32,509 nucleotides of DNA from Protofrankia sp. CiT1 (GCF_917627385.1 NZ_CAKJTL010000031.1:1-32509), one strand, 5' to 3'; positions 1 through 7,452 are shown, counted from the stretch's first letter. Notes: generated by a model not told the origin, from the sequence alone. Translations and numbers: made by a program.

Positions 1-102
1 TCCTGTTGCCGGGCGCTCTGAACCACGGTTTCCCGGCTGTCCGAAGCCGACATCGTCTTCGGACAGCCGGGAAACCGTGGTTCAGAGCGCCCGGCAACAG
101 GA
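1..102. repeat. 46-bp perfect inverted repeat (long palindrome)
   Basis: Positions 1-46 and 57-102 are perfect reverse complements around a 10-nt loop. Position 1 still pairs, so the palindrome probably continues to the left of the window. The outer part of each arm carries the 11-mer CCGGCAACAGG (91-101) or its complement, which is the end of repeat family A described at 91-203. The structure could be two family-A elements lying head to head with shared flanking DNA. It lies downstream of the minus-strand Rpf-like gene and could also fold as a transcription-stopping hairpin, but no T-run follows on that strand. Confidence 0.9.
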
Positions 103-203
103 CTGTCCGGCTCGCGCCGCCCAACACCTCCGTCGCACTCCTCCGCAGCCCTCGCGATCCATCCATCCGGACGCCGCTGTCTGACCGGACACCCTACTGC
201 CGG
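91..203 (+). repeat. Dispersed repeat family A, copy 1
   Basis: This stretch resembles 24030-24163 on the same strand and 17567-17707 on the opposite strand. Shared blocks are CTGTCCGGCTCGCG near the left end, GCGATCCATCC in the middle, CGGACGCCG, and CTACTGCCGGAGCTT at the right end. Left end CCGGCAACAGG and the complement of the right end, CCGGCAGTAGG, form an imperfect terminal inverted repeat. Copy 1 lacks about 30 nt of the central part seen in the other copies. There is no open frame of interest, so it looks like a small non-autonomous element. Confidence 0.75.
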
Positions 204-225
204 AGCTTTTTACGCGTGCCCGCGC

Positions 226-957
226 TCACAGCGCCGACGGGCTGGTGACGGTGATGTCCCAGAGGTTCTTACCGACCACACCGGTCTGTCCGTCGTCGAC
301 CCGGGTCAGATAGCTGTACAGCGACGCGAGACCCTGGGATTCCCCGCCGAAGCGGCCGTCCACCTGCAGAATGAACTTCTTCTCACGCATCGTGCTCTGC
401 CAGACGTAAGCGTCAGCGCGAACTTCACCGGCCAGCGCGGTGGAAAGGGTTGTGCCGGCGAAGTTTGACGATGCCAGTTGAGCCTTCGCGCGTTCCAAGG
501 TCATCGGAGGCTGCGCTGGGGCAACCGCCTGCTGGACCACCTCGGTGCTGGGCACGGCTGCCGCTGTCTGCGGTGCTGGGCCGTTGTTGGTCAGGCCCAT
601 CTTGACTGAGCAGGACGGCCAGGGGGACCAGCCGCGAGCGTTGTAGAGCTTGTGGGCGGCATCGTCCTGCAGTGCCGGTGGCGCGTCGCTGGGAAGACCG
701 GAATAACCAAGGCCATGCCAGGTCCCGGCGTCGAACTGGTAGGCGCCGTAGAAACCGTTACCGGTATTGATGTGATAGTTGTTACCGGACTCGCACTGGC
801 GGAGTTTGGCGAAGTCGTCGGCGGTCGCGGCGCTCGCTGGGCTGGCCGCGACGGCGAGACCACTGCCCACGAGTGCTGTGACAGCACCGGTGGTGCGCAG
901 GACCTTGACGGCGGTGGACGACTGTTGCGGGGCGCGGTGCCTGCCAACAGACGGCAT
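226..957 (-). CDS. Secreted Rpf-like (resuscitation-promoting factor / transglycosylase) protein
   Basis: This is a 243-residue protein. An export signal at residues 1-45 has a basic start, a hydrophobic stretch and an ASPASA-A cleavage site. The mature part opens with the Rpf domain: LRQCESGNNY holds the catalytic Glu, followed by NTGNGFYGAYQF and GTWHGLGY. A Pro/Ala linker leads to a C-terminal part (VRADAYVWQSTM to the end) that lines up with the peptidoglycan-binding domain of the neighbouring paralogue but has lost much of that pattern. Rpf proteins cleave peptidoglycan outside the cell and promote growth from dormancy. I chose the ATG at 957 because GGGAAGGA lies a suitable distance upstream, just after the c-di-AMP riboswitch. 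The frame stays open further upstream, but only through the riboswitch. Confidence 0.93.
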   Translation of the reverse strand: MPSVGRHRAPQQSSTAVKVLRTTGAVTALVGSGLAVAASPASAATADDFAKLRQCESGNNYHINTGNGFYGAYQFDAGTWHGLGYSGLPSDAPPALQDDAAHKLYNARGWSPWPSCSVKMGLTNNGPAPQTAAAVPSTEVVQQAVAPAQPPMTLERAKAQLASSNFAGTTLSTALAGEVRADAYVWQSTMREKKFILQVDGRFGGESQGLASLYSYLTRVDDGQTGVVGKNLWDITVTSPSAL

Positions 958-974
958 GTGGGTCGGTCCTTCCC

Positions 975-1168
975 GTCGCCTACGAGGTGAGCTGTCGGGT
1001 TCGGGCTGGGAACATGCCCGGCCGGTGACGCCCATGCGCGTCGCCGGCTTCACCCCAAGGACACCGGCGTCTCCGGTATCCGGATGTGGTTCCCCCGATC
1101 CCGTCCTAGCGGCTTCGCGGTAGGTCCTGCCGCGGCGGACGGGGACGGGATTCGGCGTCCGTTCGCGC
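975..1168 (-). promoter_or_regulatory. ydaO/yuaA-type c-di-AMP riboswitch upstream of Rpf-like gene 1
   Basis: Read on the minus strand, the region starts with GACGCCGAATCC, then has GGGGGAACCAC and TTGGGGTGAAGCC, and ends with CCGACAGCTCACCTCGTAGG. This is the conserved order of the ydaO (c-di-AMP) riboswitch class. The last conserved block lies 20-30 nt before the ATG and abuts the ribosome-binding site. In actinobacteria this class is known to precede cell-wall hydrolase genes, where high c-di-AMP lowers expression. That effect here is inferred from the family. Confidence 0.95.
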
Positions 1169-1196
1169 GGCCTCGCCGATCTGGCGAGTGGGGAGG

Positions 1197-1226
1197 ACTC
1201 TAGCGAGCCTGGCTCTTTCGAAGCAA
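1197..1226 (-). promoter_or_regulatory. Candidate promoter of Rpf-like gene 1
   Basis: On the minus strand TTGCTT and TAGAGT are separated by 18 nt, just upstream of the riboswitch, giving a leader of about 230 nt. The match to the housekeeping sigma consensus is moderate. The position fits a transcript that begins just before the aptamer. Confidence 0.45.
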
Positions 1227-1355
1227 ATCGGGGTGTCGGATGAACTACATGGATCTGGCCTACATCCCCCGAATGAACTATGTGGGCCAAACTGAGAACT
1301 GTACCTGGCGATTGGGAAAGCTCCGCTGGAGGGTTGCTTGTGTTGGGTTTTTGTA

Positions 1356-1437
1356 ACGACGAGTAATCGGGCCGGTCGTTATAGTGTTTATCTGTTGTGT
1401 TTGTTGTCACCTTGGTGTGGCCGGCCCGACTCGTCGT
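1356..1437. repeat. Inverted repeat around an AT-rich loop
   Basis: Arms 1356-1375 and 1421-1437 are complementary apart from a 2-nt bulge (core CGGGCCGG / CCGGCCCG and ACGACGAG / CTCGTCGT). The intervening 45 nt are unusually T- and A-rich for this genome. It lies just downstream of the stop of the second Rpf-like gene and upstream of the promoter of the first, so it may end transcription of the former. It lacks the classic short-loop terminator form. Confidence 0.55.
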
Positions 1438-1492
1438 GCGCGGGGTCTATATCAGTTTCGTAGCCGTCAGGCGGTAGCTGTTCGGTTCAGGC

Positions 1493-2380
1493 TCAGCTGA
1501 AGGTGGCCGTCCAGGTTTGCGGTCCGCAGATTCCGTCCACCGTCAGGCCCTTGTCAGCCTGGAGATGGCTCGCCGCACCAGCCGACTCCGGTCCGTACTG
1601 ACCATCAATCTGGATGTTGTAACCAAGACCATTCATCTGCTGCTGCCACGACCGCACGTCCGGTCGCACCTGGTCGACCAGATCGGTCGTCAAGGGCGTG
1701 GCAGCGGCAGCGACAGCGGTCGACGGGGTGGCCGCGTTCGCCGCGCGCCATGCCCAACGCGAGGAACCGCTTCTGCCGTATGAGCGTGCCTGCCACGAGC
1801 TGCTGTCCGACGAACCGGTGCTGTCTGGGCTGGCGCTGGCGCTGCTTGGACTCGACGAGCTGGCGCCTGACGAGCTGGTGCCCGACAAGCCGGTGCCGGT
1901 GCTGTTTGATGACGAGCTGGTGCCTGACGAGCTGGTGCCTGACGAGCCGGTGCCTGACGAGCCGGTGCCCGACGAGCCGCTGCCCGACGAGCTGGCGCCA
2001 GCCCCGAGTTGGCCGGCGCTCATGCCCCGGCCACAGACGGGCCACTGGCCGAAGCCGGATTGGGTGGCGAGCTTGAGCGCGGCCTCGTCCTGGGTGCTCG
2101 GGGAGGCGCTGCTGGGCAGTCCGGTGTAGCCCAGGCTCTGCCAGGTGCTCAGCGAGAACTGGTATGCGCCGTAATAGCCGTTGCCGGTGTTGGCCGTGTA
2201 GTCACCGCCGGACTCGCACTGGCGAAGCCCCTCCCACGTGGTGGCGGCGCTGGCCGGCTGTGACATCGCGATGCCACCACTGATCGCCGCGAGCAGGGCC
2301 GGGGTCAGCACCATGGCTCGGGTACGGACCCGGGCCCGGCGAATTCCGCGATGTCGGCCGCGAGAACTTGTACGGGACAT
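1493..2380 (-). CDS. Secreted Rpf-like protein with Ser/Gly linker and peptidoglycan-binding domain
   Basis: A 295-residue secreted protein. A basic, hydrophobic signal peptide ends near QPASA-AT (about residue 45). The Rpf domain follows at about 46-120, with catalytic Glu in LRQCESGGDY and then NTGNGYYGAYQF. Next is a linker of about 80 residues made almost only of Ser, Gly and Thr, encoded by 15-bp repeats. The C-terminal 60 residues (SWQQQMNGLGYNIQIDGQYG, then TVDGICGPQTW) are a type-1 peptidoglycan-binding domain. It should bind and cut cell-wall peptidoglycan outside the cell. ATG at 2380 is chosen over an in-frame GTG at 2401, because that GTG lies inside the riboswitch/RBS region and GGGGAAGGG precedes the ATG. 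It is the paralogue of the gene at 226-957. Confidence 0.93.
   Translation of the reverse strand: MSRTSSRGRHRGIRRARVRTRAMVLTPALLAAISGGIAMSQPASAATTWEGLRQCESGGDYTANTGNGYYGAYQFSLSTWQSLGYTGLPSSASPSTQDEAALKLATQSGFGQWPVCGRGMSAGQLGAGASSSGSGSSGTGSSGTGSSGTSSSGTSSSSNSTGTGLSGTSSSGASSSSPSSASASPDSTGSSDSSSWQARSYGRSGSSRWAWRAANAATPSTAVAAAATPLTTDLVDQVRPDVRSWQQQMNGLGYNIQIDGQYGPESAGAASHLQADKGLTVDGICGPQTWTATFS
1854..2000 (-). repeat. In-frame 15-bp coding minisatellite
   Basis: On the plus strand the unit is GACGAGCYGGTGCCY. Six adjacent units run from 1911 to 2000 and three from 1854 to 1898, with a 12-nt break between. Because the unit is 15 nt, copy-number change keeps the reading frame. It encodes the Ser/Gly/Thr linker of the Rpf-like protein, so linker length is likely to vary between strains. 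Confidence 0.9.
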
Positions 2381-2401
2381 ATTGGTAATGCCCTTCCCCA
2401 C

Positions 2402-2562
2402 GCCTGCGAGGTGAGCTGTCGGGTTCGGGCTGGGACTGCCCGGCCGTTTTCACGGCTTCACCCCGAGGACGCCTGGTATCGACGCCCGGAAGTGGGTCCC
2501 CCGTTCCTGCCGCAAGTTTGGTTTTCGTCGGGCGCGGGCAGGATTCGGCGTGCCGCCCGACG
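2402..2562 (-). promoter_or_regulatory. ydaO/yuaA-type c-di-AMP riboswitch upstream of Rpf-like gene 2
   Basis: The minus strand shows CACGCCGAATCC, GGGGGACCCAC, TCGGGGTGAAGCC and CGAACCCGACAGCTCACCTC in the same order as the riboswitch at 975-1168. The two aptamers differ mainly in variable stems, as expected for two real RNAs kept by selection. The 3' end of the last conserved block runs directly into the RBS of the gene at 1493-2380, which suits control of translation start. Confidence 0.95.
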
Positions 2563-3022
2563 TGTCCCCGCCGTATCGACGGGCACGGCGCAGACCATAA
2601 CCAGCATCGCTGGTGGCTGAACAAGCCGTGAATGCGCTTCGTGACTATGCGCACATCGGGCTGGGTGCTCTTGCCGTATCTCGAGATCGGCTGCTAACGC
2701 ACGCCAGCGCGCGCTCATCACTTTCCAGCGGCGGAAACCACGGGCAGCGGCGGGGTGGCCACCGTGCCGCAGCTGGCCCGAGTAATACCGCGTGCACCCG
2801 GACAGGTTGTTTGCGTAGCCCGCGGCGCCGCATCGAATTCGGGTTCCCAGCACTCATAGCGGGCGTTCACACGACATCGTCCGATGCATTCTGGGGGAAC
2901 CTGTTTTGAATCTTCTGTCCGGGCGGTCGACAGCGTCGACAGCTGTGATTCAAAACAGGTTCTACGACGGGGAAGGACAGGGCGGCATGGACCGGTGTGG
3001 TTGGGTACGAGGATCCGGTGGT
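2563..3022. other. Intergenic region upstream of Rpf-like gene 2
   Basis: I find no convincing gene in this stretch. It must hold the promoter of the riboswitch-controlled gene on the minus strand (I see TTGTTC and TATGGT, but 19 nt apart, so weak) and the inverted repeat at 2897-2962. Open frames here lack RBSs and family resemblance. Confidence 0.6.
2897..2962. repeat. 16-bp perfect inverted repeat with nested palindromes
   Basis: Arms 2897-2912 (GAACCTGTTTTGAATC) and 2947-2962 are perfect complements. The 34-nt centre itself contains GTCGAC twice and CTGTC/GACAG, so it folds further. It lies downstream of the aldolase gene's own terminator and upstream of the Rpf-like gene 2 promoter region. 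Its role is unknown; the AT-rich arms stand out from the surroundings. Confidence 0.8.
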
Positions 3023-3066
3023 GGCCGAAGGAGGCGCGAAAAGCGATGCTCGCGCCTCCTTCGGCC
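3023..3066 (-). terminator. Terminator of the aldolase gene
   Basis: Arms 3023-3039 and 3050-3066 form a perfect 17-bp GC-rich stem with a 10-nt loop, 15 nt after the stop codon of the minus-strand aldolase gene. There is no strong T-run, which is common for actinobacterial terminators. Confidence 0.85.
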
Positions 3067-3081
3067 GGTGAGCCGGCCGGC

Positions 3082-4119
3082 TCAGCCGGTGAGCGAACGC
3101 CCGGCGGAGCGCAGATCCTCGCAGGCCCGCACGACGCGGGCGGCCATGCCGGTCTCGGCCGCCTTGCCGTAGCTGCGGGGGTCGTACTGTTTCTTCACAC
3201 CGACCTCGCCGTCAACTTTCAGCACTCCGTCATAATTCTTGAAAATATGGTCGACGATCGGCCGAGTGAACGCGTACTGAGTGTCGGTGTCCACATTCAT
3301 CTTCACAACGCCGTAGTCCAGCGCTTCGCGGATTTCGGCCGGGTCGGAGCCGCTACCGCCGTGAAACACCAGGTCGAACGGCTTGGTATCGGCTGGCAGC
3401 CCGAGCTGTCGCGCGACATACTGCTGTCCGTCCCGAAGGATGCTTGGACGGAGTTTCACGTTGCCCGGTTTGTACACACCGTGTACGTTTCCGAAGGTTG
3501 CGGCGAGCATGTAGCGGCCCCGTTCGCCGGTGCCGAGAACCTCGGCGGTTCGCCACATATCCGCTGGGGTGGTGTAGAGCTTCTCGTCGATCGCGCCGAC
3601 GACCCCATCCTCCTCACCGCCGACGACGCCGATCTCCACTTCCAGGACGATCTCAGCCTGGTGGCATTCGATCAGGAGAGCGTCGGCAATCTTGAGATTT
3701 TCCTCGAGTTCGACCGCCGAGCCGTCCCACATGTGTGACTGGAAGAGGGGGGGCCTTCCTTCGCTGAGAACCCGTTCCTTGGAGATCGCGAGCAGCGGAC
3801 GCAGATAAGTGTCGAGTTTGTCCGCCGGGCAGTGATCGGTGTGCAGGGCGATATTGATCGGGTAGGCCTTTGCGACATGATGGGCGAACTCGGCGAGCGC
3901 CTGGGCGCCGAGGACCATGTTCTTCACCCTGGTGCCGGAGAGGAAATCGGCGCCACCGGTGGAAACCTGTACGATGCCGTCACTGCCGGCATCGGCGAAG
4001 CCCTTCAGCGCGGCGTTCAGGGTCTCGGACGAAGTAACGTTGATCGCCGGGTAGGCGAACGCCTCGGTCTTGGCCCGGTCAAGCATCTGCGCGTAGACGT
4101 CCGGGGTGGCGATGGGCAT
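3082..4119 (-). CDS. fba: Class II fructose-1,6-bisphosphate aldolase
   Basis: A 345-residue protein, the usual length for actinobacterial class II aldolases. It reversibly splits fructose-1,6-bisphosphate into dihydroxyacetone phosphate and glyceraldehyde-3-phosphate in glycolysis and gluconeogenesis, using a zinc ion. HTDHC at residues 93-97 carries the catalytic Asp (95) and a zinc-binding His (96); the conserved HGGSGS loop near residue 250 and the NVDTDTQYAFT stretch near the C-terminus bind substrate and cation. ATG at 4119 is preferred because AGGAG lies 8 nt upstream; a longer frame upstream has no RBS. It stands alone on the minus strand with its own terminator. Confidence 0.97.
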   Translation of the reverse strand: MPIATPDVYAQMLDRAKTEAFAYPAINVTSSETLNAALKGFADAGSDGIVQVSTGGADFLSGTRVKNMVLGAQALAEFAHHVAKAYPINIALHTDHCPADKLDTYLRPLLAISKERVLSEGRPPLFQSHMWDGSAVELEENLKIADALLIECHQAEIVLEVEIGVVGGEEDGVVGAIDEKLYTTPADMWRTAEVLGTGERGRYMLAATFGNVHGVYKPGNVKLRPSILRDGQQYVARQLGLPADTKPFDLVFHGGSGSDPAEIREALDYGVVKMNVDTDTQYAFTRPIVDHIFKNYDGVLKVDGEVGVKKQYDPRSYGKAAETGMAARVVRACEDLRSAGRSLTG

Positions 4120-4209
4120 GGGTCTGGCTCCTGTGAGCAGTCGGGTTGCATGTCTGTCCGGTTGGTAATGAACTGATTTGTTCGGCAATCATGGGCGGGA
4201 AGCCGCACG

Positions 4210-4647
4210 ATGAGTATGATGAGCGGGTCATCGGGGCGGGCGGGACCCGTGAGTGTGGATGGCCCGTTCGGCGCGGCGCTCTATGCTGGCATCTTCACGC
4301 TCGTATTCGTCGACAGCGGCGTCCTTATCGATATCGATTTCTGGCTGCCTGGTGACACGATCCTGTTCGTTGCCGGTCTGCTCGCGGCAGACCCGCACAC
4401 GGGCATGTCGCACAGTGCGCCCACGTCCGGGATCGTGCTGGCCGCGACCGCTGGCGCCGTAGTCGGTCATGTTACCGCGCCGAGGTCTGGCGGGCCCTGT
4501 CTCCAACGGCGTCACGGCCGGATACGTGCCTGTGCTGATGCCCTCTACCAGGGCTTTGGCACTCTGGCCCGGCTTGCGGCCCGGTTTGTCCGACGGATGC
4601 GGACGTTTGCCCCTGGGCGTGCGGGAGCGGGCACCACGGCTGGATTG
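4210..4647 (+). pseudogene. Decayed DedA-family membrane protein gene
   Basis: The first 70 codons read like the start of a DedA protein: a hydrophobic segment, then FWLPGDTILFVAGLLAA, the family's E/D-x-flPGd signature. After GAVVGH the expected GYxIGR stretch is garbled, but shorter matches return in the same frame: RSGGPCLQRRHGRI, then FGTLARLAARFVRRMRTFAP, which mirrors the family's ARFVPIVRTFAP motif with substitutions at key positions. After AGAGT the family pattern is lost, although the frame stays open to 5073. DedA proteins are usually 200-220 residues with several membrane spans; here the C-terminal half is gone. I read it as an old pseudogene rather than a working transporter. Confidence 0.72.
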
Positions 4648-4973
4648 CCGGCGCTGCCGCGATGTTCCCGGTCGCGATGTTCCCGGTCGAGGCGGGGCGA
4701 GGCGGCGGTTGAGTTCCAGCGTCGTCGGTATCGCGGGCGGGCCCGTTCCGGCGCTACCGGGGGTAGCTGGCCTGGGCCGCTGGTCGCTTATCCGATACGG
4801 CGCGTCCTCGGGCTCCTCAGGCACAGCGATACGCTGGCCCGATCTGCTCATGACTATTCGGTCAAAAGCGATATCAGATGGCTCGCCATGCCTAGTACTC
4901 GCTACCCTTGTCCCTGCTGGAGGGGATGCGGAGGGGACACGACGCGGGGGGGACCGACCATACGGAAGGTTCC
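4648..4973. other. Degenerate region between dedA remnant and CAP gene
   Basis: There is no convincing gene here. It begins with a 15-nt tandem duplication (GCGATGTTCCCGGTC at 4659-4673 and 4674-4688). A plus frame contains VAGLGRWSLIRY, weakly like the middle of DedA, so this may be the rest of the decayed gene after frameshifts. The promoter of the downstream CAP gene must lie in its right part. Confidence 0.5.
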
Positions 4974-5996
4974 ATGGATCGACATCGCAGACATCGCCGT
5001 TCCCGGCAGGGCTGGTCCGGTGCTGTCCTGGCAGTATTCGTTCTTGTTCTTGCCACGACCGGGCTGCTTCTGACTCAGCTTGTCCACGGGGGAGGGCCCG
5101 CCGCCGCGGACAATTCGACTGCCTCCTCGGCCCTGATGTCGTCGACATCACCGGTTGAGCTTGCGGCTCAATCTGTATCGCGGCAGATTGTCGACCGCGG
5201 CACGGTCAGCGGGACCGTTCAGATTCGCACCGCTGTCCCAGCCGACGCGCAGACGTGGGTGGCCTACGTTCTGCGAGGGCCCGGCACGATCGTCCGGGTG
5301 GCGCCGGTTGCCCCATATGAGATCAGTCTCGATACCCGTTCGGTACCTGACGGCATATACACCTTGAACGAGGCCGTGTTCAATGGATCGCGGACCCCGT
5401 GGGTACGGACGAGCCGAATGCGGATCATTAACACGCCCGCACCGGCAAGCACCTCGGACGCACATGCGTCGCCCGCACCGGCGATCATCCCGTCGCCGTC
5501 GTTCGTGCCGAGCCCGCAGCCGCGGTCCGTGGCGGGCGCGCAGGCCACGGTGACAGATCCCGCGCGCACGGCCGCGCCGGCCATACCGGTCGCCGCCACC
5601 GAGGCGGCGCCGGCAGACCCGGTATCCCAGGTGGTAACGCTTACGAACACCGAGCGAGCTAAAGCTGGCTGTGCTCCGCTGACCGTTGACTCCAGGCTGA
5701 CAGCCGCGGCCCAGGCGCACAGCGATGACATGGCCACCCACAATTACTTCAGTCACACAAGCCAGGACGGCCGGACGCCGTTCCAGCGTATGGCCGCCGC
5801 CGGGTACCAGTTCTCGATCGCGGCCGAGAACATCGCGGCTGGGCAGCGCACTCCCGCTGAGGTCATGACCGGCTGGATGAACAGCGCCGGGCACCGTGAG
5901 AACATCCTTAACTGCTCGTTGAAGCAGATCGGCGTCGGCTATGGCGTGGGGGGCAGCTACGGGATGTACTGGACGCAGGATTTCGGGACGCCCTAG
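4974..5996 (+). CDS. Membrane-anchored CAP/SCP-domain protein
   Basis: A 340-residue protein. Residues 1-20 are very basic (RHRRHRRSR) and are followed by a hydrophobic segment (about 18-38), a signal anchor or signal peptide. Residues 40-160 may form a small beta-rich domain; 160-215 is a Pro/Ala/Ser-rich linker. The C-terminal 120 residues are a CAP (SCP/PR1, YkwD-like) domain: TNTERAKAGCAPL, AHSDDMATHNYFSHTSQDG, AAENIAAGQ, GWMNSAGHRENILN and YWTQDFG. Bacterial CAP proteins are extracellular and mostly uncharacterised. The ATG at 4974 is chosen because GGAAGG lies just upstream and it directly precedes the basic signal; an in-frame ATG at 4908 is less likely. A very strong terminator follows, so the gene is probably alone. 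Confidence 0.9.
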   Translation: MDRHRRHRRSRQGWSGAVLAVFVLVLATTGLLLTQLVHGGGPAAADNSTASSALMSSTSPVELAAQSVSRQIVDRGTVSGTVQIRTAVPADAQTWVAYVLRGPGTIVRVAPVAPYEISLDTRSVPDGIYTLNEAVFNGSRTPWVRTSRMRIINTPAPASTSDAHASPAPAIIPSPSFVPSPQPRSVAGAQATVTDPARTAAPAIPVAATEAAPADPVSQVVTLTNTERAKAGCAPLTVDSRLTAAAQAHSDDMATHNYFSHTSQDGRTPFQRMAAAGYQFSIAAENIAAGQRTPAEVMTGWMNSAGHRENILNCSLKQIGVGYGVGGSYGMYWTQDFGTP

Positions 5997-6050
5997 GACG
6001 CAGCCGAGCGGGGCCGGGGCGCACGCACCCCGGCCCCGCTCGGCTGCGTC
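5997..6050 (+). terminator. Terminator after the CAP gene
   Basis: Arms 5997-6019 and 6028-6050 make a perfect 23-bp GC-rich stem with an 8-nt loop, beginning directly after the TAG stop codon. The following bases are only weakly T-rich. Confidence 0.9.
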
Positions 6051-6384
6051 CCCTGTTACCAGTCGCTTTTAACGTATATTTCGCTGCTTGTCGGGCGCTG
6101 GCGTACGCCGCATGATGCCGGCAATTGCGTTCGGACGGTCACAGCCATCGGTTCTCAAAAGCGGTTACTCTTGGGTGCCGATCACGTAGGGTCGATATCA
6201 TGCGACTGGAGCGACCTGTCGACGCGTTGGGCGTGACGGTGCGTTAGGTCTATCTAGTGGATCTTGATGGATCCGGGTGTGTCCGGGCCAGGGAACCCGG
6301 TGGATCGTGAACCGATCTTCCGAGAAAGTGGATCCCCGCGGTCTGTGTTTCACCGGGTGGACCCCAGGGGCGAGAGGGGGCGAC
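6051..6384. other. Intergenic region upstream of the SDR gene
   Basis: I see no well-supported gene. It has a short imperfect repeat (GATCCGGGT at 6270 and ACCCGG-TGGATC at 6295-6306) and a 15-codon frame at 6200-6247 without a good RBS. The promoter of the SDR/GNAT pair should lie here. In-frame starts upstream of 6385 exist but lack RBSs and family similarity. Confidence 0.5.
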
Positions 6385-7452
6385 GTGGTTCGTGCGGTGG
6401 TGACCGGCGCTGGCGGATTCATCGGGGACGCGGTTGCGCGGGAGTTCCGGCTACGCGGCTACGACGTCGTGCCGGTAGACGTCCGTCGCGGTCCCGGCAT
6501 CGTCGTGGCCGACGTCACCCATCCGGGTGACTGGGAGAAGCTCCTTGTCGGAGCGGATCTTGTCGTGCATGCGGCAGCGGTCGGGACAGGCGGCGGCGGC
6601 GAACTGACCGCGGTCCGCGCTGGCGTGCCGAGCCGGTCGGTTCCGCTTACGGACGGTGAACTACGCAGGATCACAGTAGCGGGCACGGCCAGCGTCCTGG
6701 ACGCATGCCAACGTGCTGGTGTCGGCCGCGTTGTCCACATTTCCTGCGTGAGCGTGCTGGGTGGCTCCTTCCCGGCCGAGGCTGACGAGGCCGTGCCCGT
6801 CACCATGACAGGCCTGGCGCGGGCTGACGCGCTGGCCGCGGCCGAGCACACAGCAATAGCCGCGGCCGCCCGCGGTCTGGCGGTGACGGTGCTGCGGGCC
6901 GGCGACGCGTACGGACCACGGGCGGGCAGATGGACCCTGTGGCCGTTGCTGCTGCTGCGGGCTGGCCGATTCGTTCTGGTGGACTCTGGCCGGGGCGTGC
7001 TGAGCCCGGTCCACGTTGACGACCTTGTTTCGGCGATCGCCGCGGTAGCGGACTCCCCGGCGACGGTAGGTGAGATCCTGCATGCCACCGGTGGCACGGG
7101 CATCGGGGCAGCCGAGTTTTTCGGCCGGTATGCGCGGATGGCGGGCCTGCCGCTGCCACACTCGGTACCCGCGGCGCTGGTTCGTAGGCTCGACTCGGTC
7201 GACCGGCTGCTGATCGAGCGTGGGTGGTTGTCCGGGCGGGTGAGCTCGCGCCTGCATCCTCGGTCTTATGTTGATCTTGGCCCCCTTGCGTTGACGGAGC
7301 TGACCCGAACGGGTACCTACTCGATCGCAAAGATCAGACGCCTTGCCGGCTGGCAGCCCCGCGTTGGCCTTGACGAGGGGATGGCCCGCACGGAGGTACT
7401 GCTCAGAGAGCGGGGACTGCTCGGCGTTGCGGAGCCCGCCAGCCGTGGGTGA
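6385..7452 (+). CDS. Extended SDR (NAD-dependent epimerase/dehydratase family), atypical active site
   Basis: A 355-residue protein. Residues 5-14 (VTGAGGFIG) are the NAD(P)-binding GxxGxxG motif of a Rossmann fold; VVHAAA, VVHISCVSVLGG and YGPR are all features of the extended SDR family (sugar epimerases, dehydratases, sterol dehydrogenases). In these enzymes a YxxxK pair follows about 20 residues after the Ser strand. Here that place reads LARAD (about 144-148), so both catalytic residues appear replaced. It may bind a nucleotide cofactor without usual catalysis, or use a different mechanism. GTG at 6385 starts the Rossmann strand and follows GAGAGGGGG. Its last 8 nt overlap the GNAT gene, so the two are co-translated. 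The substrate cannot be named. Confidence 0.85.
   Translation: MVRAVVTGAGGFIGDAVAREFRLRGYDVVPVDVRRGPGIVVADVTHPGDWEKLLVGADLVVHAAAVGTGGGGELTAVRAGVPSRSVPLTDGELRRITVAGTASVLDACQRAGVGRVVHISCVSVLGGSFPAEADEAVPVTMTGLARADALAAAEHTAIAAAARGLAVTVLRAGDAYGPRAGRWTLWPLLLLRAGRFVLVDSGRGVLSPVHVDDLVSAIAAVADSPATVGEILHATGGTGIGAAEFFGRYARMAGLPLPHSVPAALVRRLDSVDRLLIERGWLSGRVSSRLHPRSYVDLGPLALTELTRTGTYSIAKIRRLAGWQPRVGLDEGMARTEVLLRERGLLGVAEPASRG

Noticed and set aside
4210-5073. A 287-residue intact hypothetical protein
   Set aside because: Motif order matches a decayed DedA gene and the second half has no domain-like composition.
6200-6247. Short open frame (15 codons) that could be a leader peptide
   Set aside because: There is no good RBS, no run of regulatory codons and no attenuator-like hairpin next to it.
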